A stretch of 44,858 nucleotides of DNA from Phaeobacter sp. QD34_24 (GCF_028890115.1 NZ_JARCJD010000025.1:1-44858); one strand, 5' to 3'. Positions 34,320 through 43,836 are shown, counted from the first letter of the stretch. Notes: generated by a model from the letters alone, not told the origin. Made by a program: numbers and translations.

Positions 34320-35384
34320 ATGACAGATGCAAATGACATCCTGAAAGACATGAACGACCGCTCGCGGGACGTGTTCCGGGCGGTGGTGCAATCCTATCTC
34401 GAAAGCGGTGATCCCGTCGGCAGCCGCACCCTGACCCGATCCTTGAGCGAGAAGGTCAGCGCCGCGACCGTGCGCAACGTGATGCAGGATCTCGAATTCC
34501 TCGGCCTGCTCGATAGTCCGCATATCAGCGCCGGCCGGGTGCCGACGCAGATGGGGCTGCGGATGTTTGTCGACAGCCTGCTGGAGGTCGAGGATCTGAA
34601 GGCCCAGGACCGGGAAAAGATCGACGCGACGCTGGGGCGAAACTCAGGCGATGTCAGCGGTATGCTGGACCGCGTTGGTGCCGCGCTTTCTGGTGTGACG
34701 CAGGGCGCCTCATTGGTGCTGACGCCGAAACACGAGGCTGAGATCCGCCATATCGAATTCGTCTCGCTCGGGCACGACCGGGCCATGGTGGTTCTGGTGT
34801 TTTCCGATGGGCATGTCGAAAACCGCCTGTTCACACCGCCGCCGGGCCAGACGCCCAGCTCGATGCGCGAGGCAGCAAACTTCCTCAACGCCCTGGTGGA
34901 GGGGCGCACCCTTAGCGATGTGCGCCGCGACATGCAGGAAGAGATCACAGCCCGCCGCCAGGAGATCGACAACCTGGCGCATGATCTGATCGAAAGCGGG
35001 CTGGCCGCCTGGGAAGACAACGACAGCGATCAGGCCCGCCTGATCGTGCGGGGGCGCGCGAATCTTCTGGCCGATGGTGGCGCCACCAAGGAGCTGGATC
35101 TGATCCGCAGCCTGTTTGACGATCTGGAGCGCAAGCAGGATATTGCCGAATTCCTCGAACTCACCGAGGAAGGCGAAGGCGTGCGCATTTTTATTGGCTC
35201 GGAAAACAAACTTTTCTCACTTTCGGGTTCCTCTTTGGTGGTGTCTCCCTATATGAACGCGGATCGAAAGGTGATTGGTGCGGTTGGGGTGATTGGCCCG
35301 ACCCGCCTGAACTACGGACGGATTGTGCCCATCGTGGACTATACGGCGCAACTGGTCGGCAAATTGCTGTCAGACCGGAGTTAG
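34320..35384 (+). CDS. hrcA: Heat-inducible transcription repressor HrcA
   Basis: This 354-residue repressor binds CIRCE operators, typically in front of groESL. The N-terminal winged helix includes SRTLTRSLSEKVSAATVRNV and LEFLGLLDSPHISAGRVPT; the C-terminal regulatory domain ends near VIGPTRLNYGRIVPIVDYTA. An ATG six bases upstream (34314) is equally possible, and neither has a strong ribosome site. grpE follows after nine bases. Confidence 0.95.
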   Translation: MTDANDILKDMNDRSRDVFRAVVQSYLESGDPVGSRTLTRSLSEKVSAATVRNVMQDLEFLGLLDSPHISAGRVPTQMGLRMFVDSLLEVEDLKAQDREKIDATLGRNSGDVSGMLDRVGAALSGVTQGASLVLTPKHEAEIRHIEFVSLGHDRAMVVLVFSDGHVENRLFTPPPGQTPSSMREAANFLNALVEGRTLSDVRRDMQEEITARRQEIDNLAHDLIESGLAAWEDNDSDQARLIVRGRANLLADGGATKELDLIRSLFDDLERKQDIAEFLELTEEGEGVRIFIGSENKLFSLSGSSLVVSPYMNADRKVIGAVGVIGPTRLNYGRIVPIVDYTAQLVGKLLSDRS

Positions 35385-35393
35385 AGGTGAAAA

Positions 35394-35954
35394 ATGGCAG
35401 AGCCCAAGAACGACGATTTTCTCGATGATATCGCGAATGCCGAGGCCGAAGAGCTGGCGGCCCAGACCGAAGAATTTGACGACGCGGAACTGGAACTGGA
35501 CGCCCTGCGCGCCGAGCGGGACGAGTTCAAGGACCGTTTCATGCGCGCCTTGGCCGATGCGGAAAACGCCCGCAAGCGTGGCGACAAGGCACGCCGCGAG
35601 GCCGAACAATACGGTGGGTCGAAACTGGCGCGCGACATGCTGCCGGTCTTTGACAACATGAAACGCGCCGTGGAATCCGCCACCGAAGAGCAAAAGCAGG
35701 TCTCTGCCGCCCTGATCGAAGGTGTCGAGCTGACCATGCGTGCGCTGCTGGGTGTCTTCGAAAAGCATGGCATCCGCATCGTCTCGCCGCAGGTGGGTGA
35801 CAAGTTCGACCCGCAGGTGCACGAAGCCATGTTCGAAGCCCCGGTGCCCGGCACCAAGGCCGGCGATATCATCCAGGTTTCCGCCGAAGGGTTCATGCTG
35901 CACGACCGCCTTCTGCGTCCGGCGCAGGTCGGGGTATCCTCCACCCCTGCGTAA
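35394..35954 (+). CDS. grpE: Nucleotide exchange factor GrpE
   Basis: This 186-residue cochaperone exchanges ADP on DnaK. An acidic N-terminal coiled coil (EELAAQTEEFDDAELELDAL) leads to the family core FMRALADAENARKRGDKARR, then LARDMLPVFDNMKRAVE and the beta domain with FDPQVHEAMFE. AGAGGTG lies just upstream. It is the last gene of the hrcA-grpE unit; dnaK is not in the window. Confidence 0.95.
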   Translation: MAEPKNDDFLDDIANAEAEELAAQTEEFDDAELELDALRAERDEFKDRFMRALADAENARKRGDKARREAEQYGGSKLARDMLPVFDNMKRAVESATEEQKQVSAALIEGVELTMRALLGVFEKHGIRIVSPQVGDKFDPQVHEAMFEAPVPGTKAGDIIQVSAEGFMLHDRLLRPAQVGVSSTPA

Positions 35955-35980
35955 CGCGCATCTCACGGATAGAATTGAAA

Positions 35981-36006
35981 AAGGCGGCCCCGCAGGGTCG
36001 CCTTTT
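35981..36006. terminator. Bidirectional terminator between grpE and mutS
   Basis: AAGGCGGCCC (35981-35990) pairs with GGGTCGCCTT (35995-36004) around CGCA, with one weak pair. A tract of A precedes it and T follows, so it can end both grpE and the converging mutS. Confidence 0.85.
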
Positions 36007-36009
36007 CTT

Positions 36010-38643
36010 TTACTTGGCCGCGTCCTTCAGGCGATAGAGCGCCTCCAGCGCTTCACGTGGGGTCAGATCGTCCGGGTGAATGTCGCTCAGGAGGTCATCC
36101 ACCGGTGACGGGCCCGCAGCAGGTTTTGGCTGCGGCGGCGGGGCGGCGGCAAACAGCGGCAGATCGTCGATCTGGATCTTGGCGCCCGCGCCTTCACGGC
36201 TGCCTTGTTCCAGCATGTCGAGCACGTCCCGCGCTCGCGCCACCACCGAGGACGGCAAGCCGGCCAGCTGCGCCACCTGAACACCATAAGACCGGTCGGC
36301 CGCACCTTTCTTGACCTCGTGCAGGAAGATCACTTCGCCTTCCCATTCCTTCACGGTGACGGTGGCGTTGTCGACGCCTTCCAGCTTGTTCGCGAGCTGT
36401 GTCAGCTCGTGATAGTGGGTTGCGAATAGCGCGCGGGAGCGATTCACCTCATGCAGGTGTTCCAGCGTCGCCCAGGCGATAGAGAGGCCGTCATAGGTCG
36501 CCGTGCCGCGGCCGATCTCATCAAGGATCACCAGCGCGCGGTCATCGGCTTGGTTCAGGATCGCGGCGGTTTCCACCATCTCCACCATGAAGGTCGAGCG
36601 GCCCCGCGCCAGATCGTCGGAGGCGCCGACGCGGCTGAACAGCTGGCTGACAAGGCCGATATGGGCGGCCTCGGCGGGCACATAGCTGCCCATTTGCGCC
36701 AGCAGCGCGATCAGCGCGTTCTGCCGTAGGAAGGTCGACTTACCGGCCATGTTGGGACCGGTCAGCAACCAGATTGCAGCGCCATCGCTTGCAGACAGAT
36801 CACAATCATTGGCCACGAAACTGTCACCACCCTGCTGGCGCAGCGCCTGTTCCACGACCGGGTGCCGCCCTCCCTCCACGTGAAACGCACGGGAGTTGTC
36901 CACCTTCGGCCGGGTCCAGTTTTCACCGCGTGCGAGATCGGCCAGGGCGGTGACAAGATCCAGCTCCGCTAGCCCCTTGGCAGCGGTATTGAGCCGCGCG
37001 GCTGTTTCCAGAATGGCGCCAGAAAGCCTTTCATAGAGCCGCTTTTCGATCTCCAGCGCCCGGTTGCCGGCATTGAGGATCCGGGTCTCGATCTCGCTCA
37101 GCTCCACCGTGGTGAAGCGCACCTGATTTGCGGTGGTTTGACGATGGATATAGGTTTCCGACAAGGGCGCCGACAGCATCTTGTCCGCATGGGTCGCAGT
37201 GGTCTCGATGAAATAGCCCAGCACATTGTTGTGCTTGATCTTAAGCGAGGCGATGCCGGTGTGTTCGGCATATTTCTGCTGCATACCGGCGATGACCGAC
37301 CGGCCTTCGTCGCGCAGGGTGCGCGCCTCGTCCAACTCGGGATCATAGCCAGCCGCAATAAACCCGCCGTCGCGCGCCATCAGCGGCGGTTCAGCCACCA
37401 GTGACGCATCCAGCAGCGACAGAAGGTCGTCAAATCCCAGAAGGTCGCGTACCGCGCCTGCGATCAGATCGGGAAGGTCTTGCCCCTCGCACATCTGGGC
37501 AATGGTTTCTGCCTGCATCAGCCCGTTGCGAATGGCGGCCAGATCCCGCGGCCCGCCGCGTTCCAGCGCAAGGCGGGACAGGGCGCGATCCAGATCCGGA
37601 GTCTTGCGCAGGGCGGCGCGAATATCTTGCGACAGCTGCGTCGCCTCCACCGCAAAATCCAGTGCCGCAAGACGTGCGTCGATCACATCCAGATTGCGCG
37701 AGGGGCTGGCCATGCGCTGTTCCAGCAGCCGCGCACCGCCGGGGGTGACGGTCCGGTCCACGACGGACAACAGCGATCCGGCACGCCCCCCCGACAGGGA
37801 GCGAGTCAGCTCCAGGCTGGCGCGGGTGGAGGCATCGATCTGCACCACCCGGTCCTGCGCTTCCTGCACCGGGGGCTGCAACAGCGGCAGTTTGCCCTTT
37901 TGGGTGATTTCCAGATAGTCGATCAGCGCGCCCATCGCCGAAACCTCGGCGCGGGAGAAGGTGCCAAAGCCATCCAGCGCGCCGACGTTGAACAGGGCGC
38001 AGATGCGTTTCTCGGCGGCAGTGCTGTCAAAGCTGGCCTTGCCGAGCGGGGTCAGCGGGATCTTGTATTCATCGGCCAAGGGTCGGGTGGCGTCATAGGG
38101 TGGACCATCGGCGACGATCAGTTCGGAGGGCGCCAGCCGTGCCAGTTCCGGCGACAGGCGCACGCGGGCAATCGGCATCACGTGAAACGCACCGGTTGAG
38201 ATATCCGCCCAGGCCAACGCCGCCTCGTCCCTGAGTTCAGAGTAGGAGACCAGGAAGTTGTGGCGCCGCGCCTCCAGCAGCGAATCCTCGGTCAGCGTAC
38301 CCGGTGTGACCAGCCGCACCACATCGCGTTTCACCACAGATTTGGAGCCGCGTTTCTTGGCCTCGGCGGGGCTTTCCAGCTGTTCGCCCACGGCAACGCG
38401 GAAGCCCTTGCGGATCAGGGTCAGCAGGTAGCCTTCGGCGGCATGCACGGGAACGCCGCACATGGGGATGTCTTCGCCTTCGTGCTTGCCGCGTTTGGTC
38501 AGGGCGATGTCCAGCGCTTCGGCGGCATTGACCGCGTCCTCAAAGAACATCTCGTAGAAGTCGCCCATCCGATAAAAAAGCAACGCATCGGGATGCGCTG
38601 CCTTAATCTCAAGATACTGCGCCATCATGGGCGTCACGGTCAT
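36010..38643 (-). CDS. mutS: DNA mismatch repair protein MutS
   Basis: This 877-residue mismatch sensor starts MTVTPMMAQYLEIKAAHPDALLF-like, with the mismatch-contact motif YRMGDFYEMFFEDA (Phe and Glu of the FxE wedge) near residue 31. The ATPase has Walker A LTGPNMAGKSTFLRQ and Walker B LVILDEIGRGTATYDG in the last third. The ATG at 38643 follows GGGGGA and begins the conserved part; a further in-frame ATG at 38694 is not family-like. It lies 99 bp downstream of the flagellin gene. Confidence 0.96.
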   Translation of the reverse strand: MTVTPMMAQYLEIKAAHPDALLFYRMGDFYEMFFEDAVNAAEALDIALTKRGKHEGEDIPMCGVPVHAAEGYLLTLIRKGFRVAVGEQLESPAEAKKRGSKSVVKRDVVRLVTPGTLTEDSLLEARRHNFLVSYSELRDEAALAWADISTGAFHVMPIARVRLSPELARLAPSELIVADGPPYDATRPLADEYKIPLTPLGKASFDSTAAEKRICALFNVGALDGFGTFSRAEVSAMGALIDYLEITQKGKLPLLQPPVQEAQDRVVQIDASTRASLELTRSLSGGRAGSLLSVVDRTVTPGGARLLEQRMASPSRNLDVIDARLAALDFAVEATQLSQDIRAALRKTPDLDRALSRLALERGGPRDLAAIRNGLMQAETIAQMCEGQDLPDLIAGAVRDLLGFDDLLSLLDASLVAEPPLMARDGGFIAAGYDPELDEARTLRDEGRSVIAGMQQKYAEHTGIASLKIKHNNVLGYFIETTATHADKMLSAPLSETYIHRQTTANQVRFTTVELSEIETRILNAGNRALEIEKRLYERLSGAILETAARLNTAAKGLAELDLVTALADLARGENWTRPKVDNSRAFHVEGGRHPVVEQALRQQGGDSFVANDCDLSASDGAAIWLLTGPNMAGKSTFLRQNALIALLAQMGSYVPAEAAHIGLVSQLFSRVGASDDLARGRSTFMVEMVETAAILNQADDRALVILDEIGRGTATYDGLSIAWATLEHLHEVNRSRALFATHYHELTQLANKLEGVDNATVTVKEWEGEVIFLHEVKKGAADRSYGVQVAQLAGLPSSVVARARDVLDMLEQGSREGAGAKIQIDDLPLFAAAPPPQPKPAAGPSPVDDLLSDIHPDDLTPREALEALYRLKDAAK

Positions 38644-38742
38644 GCAAGATCCCCCGGAAGTAGTCGCCCGACATTTACTATGCAGACGGTCCAAGGAAAA
38701 CCCGGTAGCGGTGGATCAGCTATGGGGCCGCGGCCAGGGCGG

Positions 38743-39588
38743 TCAGAACAGCACCCCAAGCGACTGAGGACTGTAGTTCGCGATCGACAGAGAGACGGTG
38801 CCCAGTTGCTTTTGCACGTTCAATGCCACCAGGCGCGCGGCGGTCTCTTCCATATTGGCATCGACCATCGCGCCAATACCCATGCGTGTTGCATCCTCCA
38901 GCTTACTGACAGTCTCGTTCTGGCTGGCAATCCGGCTGGCCGAAGAGCCAAGCGCCGCAGCGCCGTTGACGGCAAATTGCAGGAAGCCTTCGAGCTCTCC
39001 CAAAGCGGCCATTGCACTGGCTTGATCGGTAATCGCGCTGCGACCGTTGATGTCAAAGGCAGGATCGCCTTCAAAATCGGCTGTATCCACGTCGATCATC
39101 GACAGCGATACCCCGCCCGAGCCATCGCGATCCAGCGACGCGGCGACTGACAGGCTGGAGGCGCCACTGCCGTTGACATCGCTCTTCAGCAAGTTGACCC
39201 CATTGAACTGGGTCGATGAGATGATCGAATTGATCTGATCGGTTTTGTGCTGCATCTGCGCTTCGATCTTTGCATAGTCGACCGAGCCGCTGCTGGCCAT
39301 GATCGCCAGCTCTTTCATCTCTGTCACCGTTTCGGCGATCCGCTCAGCGCCGACCGCGGCGACAGCCACCGTTGCTTCACCCAGAGAGAGAACCTTGGAG
39401 GTGGTGTTGAAGGCAGCGGCGTCGCTTTCCATGATCTGGGAAATCGCCCAGATTGCGGCATTGTCCTTCGCGCTGTTCACTTCCCGCCCGGTGGCGACGT
39501 TGTCTTGCACTTGTTGATACTGATCGACGGTGCCGCCCAACATCTGCAGCGCCGTCATGGCACCGCTGTTTGTATTGATACTCGTCAT
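38743..39588 (-). CDS. fliC: Flagellin
   Basis: This 281-residue filament protein has the conserved D0/D1 ends: N-terminal MTSINTNSGAMTALQML and NSAKDNAAIWAISQIMESD, and C-terminal RLVALNVQKQLGTVSLSIAN with SPQSLGVLF. The middle is short, typical of alphaproteobacterial flagellins. I chose the ATG at 39588, which starts the canonical N terminus; a long upstream in-frame extension is not flagellin. No other flagellar gene lies within 5 kb on either side, so it is separate from any main cluster. Confidence 0.93.
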   Translation of the reverse strand: MTSINTNSGAMTALQMLGGTVDQYQQVQDNVATGREVNSAKDNAAIWAISQIMESDAAAFNTTSKVLSLGEATVAVAAVGAERIAETVTEMKELAIMASSGSVDYAKIEAQMQHKTDQINSIISSTQFNGVNLLKSDVNGSGASSLSVAASLDRDGSGGVSLSMIDVDTADFEGDPAFDINGRSAITDQASAMAALGELEGFLQFAVNGAAALGSSASRIASQNETVSKLEDATRMGIGAMVDANMEETAARLVALNVQKQLGTVSLSIANYSPQSLGVLF

Positions 39589-39613
39589 ACTGCGCATCCC
39601 ATGTTTACCCTGA

Positions 39614-39630
39614 CTGCCGAGTTTCGGCAG
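39614..39630 (-). promoter_or_regulatory. Stem-loop in the flagellin leader
   Basis: CTGCCGA-GTT-TCGGCAG forms a perfect 7-bp stem with a three-base loop, 25 bp upstream of the flagellin start. In Caulobacter the flagellin mRNA leader is a target of FlbT; whether this hairpin plays such a role is conjecture. Confidence 0.4.
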
Positions 39631-39911
39631 CGGATGTGGTTGGTCAGAAATGATGGTATGCCCTTCTGACATATGCTGCCCGGGCCCGTGGTTTTTGGCC
39701 CAGGCGCCACCCGTTTGATGGGTGCTGTTCATAAGTATTAACGAAATGCAGCCCCCAGACGGCTAAACCATGTCAGCAATGTGGCGGACTCCATCGGCTT
39801 TTATTTGAAATAATATTGCTTTTTAGGGGGCGATTTCTTTCTGGTTCGGATTGAGGGGCGCGCATGGCTGGGATATGACTGTGCCCGATTAGGAGAGGAC
39901 ACCGACAGCCC
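39631..39911. other. Divergent regulatory gap between flagellin and malic enzyme genes
   Basis: About 280 bp without a gene. It holds a short hairpin (CACCC-GTTTGAT-GGGTG, about 39709-39725) and an AT-rich stretch around 39799-39826 that probably carries the maeB promoter. AGGAGAGG at 39891-39898 is the maeB ribosome site. I could not assign a flagellar sigma-28 or sigma-54 promoter with confidence. Confidence 0.4.
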
Positions 39912-42167
39912 ATGCCCAAAGCGAAGATCACCAACGAAGAGGCGCTTGCCTTTCACCTGGAGCCCACCCCCGGCAAATGGGAGATCAACGCGACCGTCCC
40001 GATGACCACGCAACGGGATCTGTCGCTGGCCTATTCGCCCGGAGTTGCGGTGCCCTGCGAGGCCATCGCCGAGAACCCGGAAACCGCCTATGACTACACC
40101 AACAAGGGCAACCTGGTGGCGGTAATCTCCAACGGGACGGCGGTTCTGGGCCTTGGGAACCTTGGCGCGCTGGGCTCGAAACCGGTGATGGAAGGGAAAT
40201 CGGTCCTGTTCAAACGCTTTGCCGATGTGAACTCGATCGATATCGAATTGGACACCGAGGACCCGGATGAATTCATCAAGGCGGTGCGCCTGATGGGTCC
40301 GACCTTTGGCGGCATAAACCTGGAAGACATCAAGGCGCCCGAGTGTTTCATCATCGAGCAGCGCCTGAAGGAAGAGATGGACATCCCCGTCTTCCACGAC
40401 GACCAACACGGCACCGCGGTGATCTGTGCAGCGGGTCTGATCAACGCGCTGCATATCTCTGGCAAGAAGATCGAGGATGTGAAGATCGTCCTCAACGGGG
40501 CAGGGGCCGCCGGCATTGCCTGTATCGAACTGTTGAAATCCATGGGCGCGCGCCATGACAACTGCATCGTCTGCGACACCAAGGGCGTGATCTACCAGGG
40601 CCGCACCGAAGGCATGAACCAGTGGAAATCGGCCCATGCGGTGAAGACCGAGCTGCGCACTCTTGAGGAAGCCATGCAGGGCGCGGATGTGTTCCTGGGC
40701 GTATCGGTCAAGGGCGCGGTGACGCAGGAGATGGTCAAGTCGATGGCTGACAATCCGGTGATCTTCGCCATGGCCAACCCGGACCCCGAGATTACCCCGG
40801 AAGAGGCCCATGAGGTGCGCGTCGATGCCATTGTCGCCACGGGTCGCTCGGACTACCCCAACCAGGTGAACAACGTTCTGGGCTTTCCCTACCTGTTCCG
40901 CGGCGCGCTCGACATCAACGCCCGCGCCATCAATGACGAGATGAAGATCGCCTGCGCCCACGCCCTGGCCGCGCTGGCGCGCGAAGACGTGCCGGACGAG
41001 GTGGCGCTGGCCTATGGCAAGTCGCTCAGCTTTGGTCGCGACTATATCATTCCGACGCCCTTTGATCCGCGTCTGATCCACCGGATCCCGCCTGCGGTTG
41101 CCAAGGCGGGCATGGACACCGGCGCCGCACGCCGCCCGATCATCGACATGGAGGCCTATGAGATCAGCCTCAAGAGCCGCATGGATCCGACCGCCTCGAT
41201 CCTGCGCGGCCTGAATGCCCGCGCGCGTTCGGCCCAGTCGCGGATGATCTTTGCCGAAGGCGACGATCCCCGCGTGCTGCGCGCTGCCGTCACCTATCAG
41301 CGCTCCGGCTTTGGCAAGGCGCTGGTGGTGGGCCGCCCCGACGATGTGAAGGCCAAGCTGGAAACCGCGGGCCTTGGCGATGCGGTGCGCGAGCTGGAGG
41401 TGGTCAATGCCGCCAATACCCAGCATTTCGACACCTACAAGGATTTCCTGTTCAACCGCTTGCAGCGCAAGGGCTTTGACCGCAAGGATATCCACCGCCT
41501 GGTGGGCCGTGACCGGCATGTGTTCTCGGCCCTGATGCTGGCGCATGGTCACGGCGACGGTCTGGTTACCGGGGCAACCCGGAAATCCGCACACGTCATG
41601 GACCAGATCAACCACGTCTTTGACGCCGATGCCAAACATGGTGCCGCGGGCGTGACGGCTCTACTCCACAAAGGTCGCATCGTGCTGATCGGCGATACGC
41701 TGGTGCATGAATGGCCGGATGAAAACGATCTGGCCACCATTGCCGAGCGCGCCGCCGGGGTCGCCCGCCACATGGGGCTGGAGCCGCGCGTGGCCTTTGT
41801 CAGCTTCTCCACCTTCGGCTACCCGGTATCGGAACGCGCCGAGAAGATGCATATCGCCCCCGGCGTTCTGGATAAGCGCGGCGTCGATTTCGAATACGAA
41901 GGCGAGATGACCGTGGACGTGGCCCTGAACGCCAAGGCACAGGAGAACTACCCTTTCCAGCGCCTGTCCGGCCCGGCCAATATCCTGGTGGTGCCCGCGC
42001 GGCACTCGGCCTCGATCTCGGTCAAGCTGATGCAGGAGATGGGCGGCGCCACTGTGATTGGCCCGATCCTGTCTGGCGTCGACAAGCCGATCCAGATCTG
42101 CTCCACCACCTCCACCGCCAATGACGTGTTGAACATGGCGGTCTTGGCCGCCTGCAACATCGGCTAG
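39912..42167 (+). CDS. maeB: NADP-dependent malic enzyme with C-terminal phosphotransacetylase-like domain
   Basis: This 751-residue enzyme decarboxylates malate to pyruvate, making NADPH. The malic domain includes SNGTAVLGLGNLGALGSKPV near residue 73, the metal-site region VFHDDQHGTAV near 160 and the nucleotide loop LNGAGAAGIACIELL near 195. From about residue 430 a phosphotransacetylase-like domain follows (RMIFAEGDDPRVLRAA), which in MaeB is regulatory, responding to acetyl-CoA. The ATG at 39912 has a good ribosome site. Confidence 0.95.
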   Translation: MPKAKITNEEALAFHLEPTPGKWEINATVPMTTQRDLSLAYSPGVAVPCEAIAENPETAYDYTNKGNLVAVISNGTAVLGLGNLGALGSKPVMEGKSVLFKRFADVNSIDIELDTEDPDEFIKAVRLMGPTFGGINLEDIKAPECFIIEQRLKEEMDIPVFHDDQHGTAVICAAGLINALHISGKKIEDVKIVLNGAGAAGIACIELLKSMGARHDNCIVCDTKGVIYQGRTEGMNQWKSAHAVKTELRTLEEAMQGADVFLGVSVKGAVTQEMVKSMADNPVIFAMANPDPEITPEEAHEVRVDAIVATGRSDYPNQVNNVLGFPYLFRGALDINARAINDEMKIACAHALAALAREDVPDEVALAYGKSLSFGRDYIIPTPFDPRLIHRIPPAVAKAGMDTGAARRPIIDMEAYEISLKSRMDPTASILRGLNARARSAQSRMIFAEGDDPRVLRAAVTYQRSGFGKALVVGRPDDVKAKLETAGLGDAVRELEVVNAANTQHFDTYKDFLFNRLQRKGFDRKDIHRLVGRDRHVFSALMLAHGHGDGLVTGATRKSAHVMDQINHVFDADAKHGAAGVTALLHKGRIVLIGDTLVHEWPDENDLATIAERAAGVARHMGLEPRVAFVSFSTFGYPVSERAEKMHIAPGVLDKRGVDFEYEGEMTVDVALNAKAQENYPFQRLSGPANILVVPARHSASISVKLMQEMGGATVIGPILSGVDKPIQICSTTSTANDVLNMAVLAACNIG

Positions 42168-42176
42168 GGGCGCATA

Positions 42177-43049
42177 ATGGCGATCTGGAACCTGGGCTCG
42201 ATCAATGCCGATATGGTCTACACCCTGCCGCATCTGCCGCAGGCCGGAGAGACCCTGGCGGCTACGGATTTTGCCCAGTTCCTGGGCGGCAAGGGGGCGA
42301 ATATGTCCGTCGCCGCCGCCCGCGCCGGCTCGCATGTCTGCCATATCGGTGCGGTGGGGCCGGAAGGGATTTGGGCGCGGGACAGGTTGATGGAATATGG
42401 CGTCGATACCCGCCATATCGCGCAGATCGATACCCCCACCGGCCATGCCATCGTCGCGGTGGATCAGGCGGGGGAAAACCAGATCATCCTGTTTCCCGGC
42501 GCCAACCGGGCGATCCATTCCGATCAGCTGGGACAGGCGCTGTCCTCTGCCTCTGCCGGGGATATTCTGGTGATGCAGAATGAAACCAACCTGCAGGTCG
42601 AGGCCGCCAAGATGGGGCGTGATCTGGGCCTGCGGGTCGCCTATGCTGCAGCCCCCTTTGAGGCCGACGCCGTGCAGGCGGTTTTGCCCCATCTCGACAT
42701 CCTGTTCATGAACGAGGTGGAAGCCCGCCAGCTTCAGGAAGCCACGGGCCTCGCGCCCGAGGCGCTGGGCGTTTCGGATGTGATCGTCACCCTGGGCGCA
42801 AAGGGCGCTCGCCATGTCCATGGTCCAAGCGGAACAACGCAAGACATCCCCGCGCTGCCCGTGACCCCGGTTGATACCACCGGGGCAGGGGATACTTTTA
42901 CCGGTTATGTGCTGGCCGGTCTGGATCGCGGCATGCCGATGGCCCAGGCGATGGCCCAGGCCGCCCGCGCAGCGGCCCTGATGGTGACACGTCATGGCAC
43001 CGCCGATGTCATTCCCGACCTGAAAGAGGTCCAGGACGCGCGCTTCTGA
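42177..43049 (+). CDS. rbsK: PfkB-family sugar kinase, ribokinase-like
   Basis: This 290-residue kinase has the N-terminal GSINADMVYTLPHLPQAGET, the first PfkB signature FLGGKGANMSVAAARAG near residue 35, and the second signature DTTGAGDTFTGYVLAGL with the catalytic Asp near 240. The N-terminal pattern suggests ribokinase. It starts nine bases after maeB and is probably co-transcribed. No ribose transporter or rbsD is nearby, so the substrate is uncertain. Confidence 0.83.
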   Translation: MAIWNLGSINADMVYTLPHLPQAGETLAATDFAQFLGGKGANMSVAAARAGSHVCHIGAVGPEGIWARDRLMEYGVDTRHIAQIDTPTGHAIVAVDQAGENQIILFPGANRAIHSDQLGQALSSASAGDILVMQNETNLQVEAAKMGRDLGLRVAYAAAPFEADAVQAVLPHLDILFMNEVEARQLQEATGLAPEALGVSDVIVTLGAKGARHVHGPSGTTQDIPALPVTPVDTTGAGDTFTGYVLAGLDRGMPMAQAMAQAARAAALMVTRHGTADVIPDLKEVQDARF

Positions 43050-43337
43050 CTTTGCCCTCTTTGGCTGGCAATCGCGCAACAAGGCTGCGCGCGCGGCATG
43101 CCCTATTGTATTTTACGGTGATATAGTGACGCAGGTCTTCACCGACAGAACAATATCGTACTGGTCAATTATCAAGCCATACCATTGTAAAACATACAGT
43201 TTTTGGAAGGCCAAAATTTAAGCATACCAAAAGTACTTCTGCGCTGCGATTTTCAAAACCCGATATTTCTTCAACCTTGTGCGGCATTGTTTAAGGGGTT
43301 TATGGCTACTGCTTTCCCAGGTGGAAAGGAGCCCGAT
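43050..43337. other. AT-rich gap upstream of the chemoreceptor fragment
   Basis: About 290 bp with no gene, noticeably richer in A and T than its surroundings from 43105 on. No clear terminator follows the kinase gene. The only clear element is the ribosome site AAAGGAG at the right end. The composition change suggests the chemoreceptor locus may be an acquired or fast-evolving segment. Confidence 0.35.
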
Positions 43338-43589
43338 ATGTCCCTTCGAATGCGAATTGTTGTTTCCCTTCTGGTCAGTTCGCTGATCGCCATTGCCATT
43401 GTCACCGTGCCTCTGTTTCTTGGCCTCAATCGTCTTTCAGAGGAGGGGACATACCGCGAGCTGCATCAGTTCGAAGCGCGTATCTCCTCCGAAATCGAGG
43501 GGCGCCAGCAGCTTGCCCTGACCACTGCACAGGCGGTTGCCTCGATCCCCGAGGTTCAGCGCGCCGGGGGGGGGCGTGGCAGCATTTGA
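43338..43589 (+). pseudogene. N-terminal fragment of a methyl-accepting chemotaxis protein
   Basis: The 83 codons encode a transmembrane start (MRIVVSLLVSSLIAIAIVTV) and the beginning of a periplasmic sensor domain (GRQQLALTTAQAVASIPEVQ), as in Cache-type chemoreceptors. The frame then meets a run of nine G (43566-43574) and stops. The other two frames after the run do not restore a recognisable receptor; one gives only a short remnant (VAAFERRFVPW). The rest of the sensor, HAMP and signalling domains are missing, so this is a truncated relic beside a second, longer receptor. Confidence 0.7.
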
Positions 43590-43770
43590 GCGGCGATTCG
43601 TCCCATGGTGAGGGCAGGCATGGATGTGCCGCACGATTTGTGCGCATGTTCAACGTATTGAGTTCTGTATTGATACTTTGGTGTGCAGCAAACCGGTTTT
43701 TCCGTATCAATCGCAACACATGTCCGATGCCCTAAGGGATTCTTAGGAAACGGGTACCAATGCTGCGCAC

Positions 43771-43785
43771 GCATCATGCTGATGC
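43771..43785. promoter_or_regulatory. Palindrome upstream of the second chemoreceptor
   Basis: GCATCA-TGC-TGATGC is a perfect 6+6 palindrome about 50 bp before the receptor start, within the 247-bp gap between the two chemoreceptor remnants. It may be an operator. Nothing else clear is visible in this gap apart from the ribosome site AAAGGA. Confidence 0.3.
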
Positions 43786-43836
43786 TTATGCATTGTTTTC
43801 ACGTGTGATCGCACCTAGTGAAAGGATCCGTTTGCC

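Noticed and set aside
36877-36887. parS-like half-site CACGTGAAACG in mutS (a similar one at about 38179)
   Set aside because: Only one half of the palindrome matches; the full 16-mer agrees at about 11-12 positions, too weak beside the two perfect sites near parAB.
38644-38742. GGCCGCGGCC palindrome as a flagellin terminator
   Set aside because: No T tract follows on the flagellin strand, and GC-rich palindromes this short are expected by chance here.
39801-41639. 612-codon open frame antisense to the malic enzyme gene
   Set aside because: Shadow of maeB: composition is His/Arg/Gly-rich, no domain is recognisable, and the sense frame is a fully conserved enzyme.
41661-43082. 473-codon open frame antisense to maeB and the ribokinase-like gene
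   Set aside because: It spans two unrelated sense genes and the gap between them, which a real antisense gene would be unlikely to do; no motif is seen.
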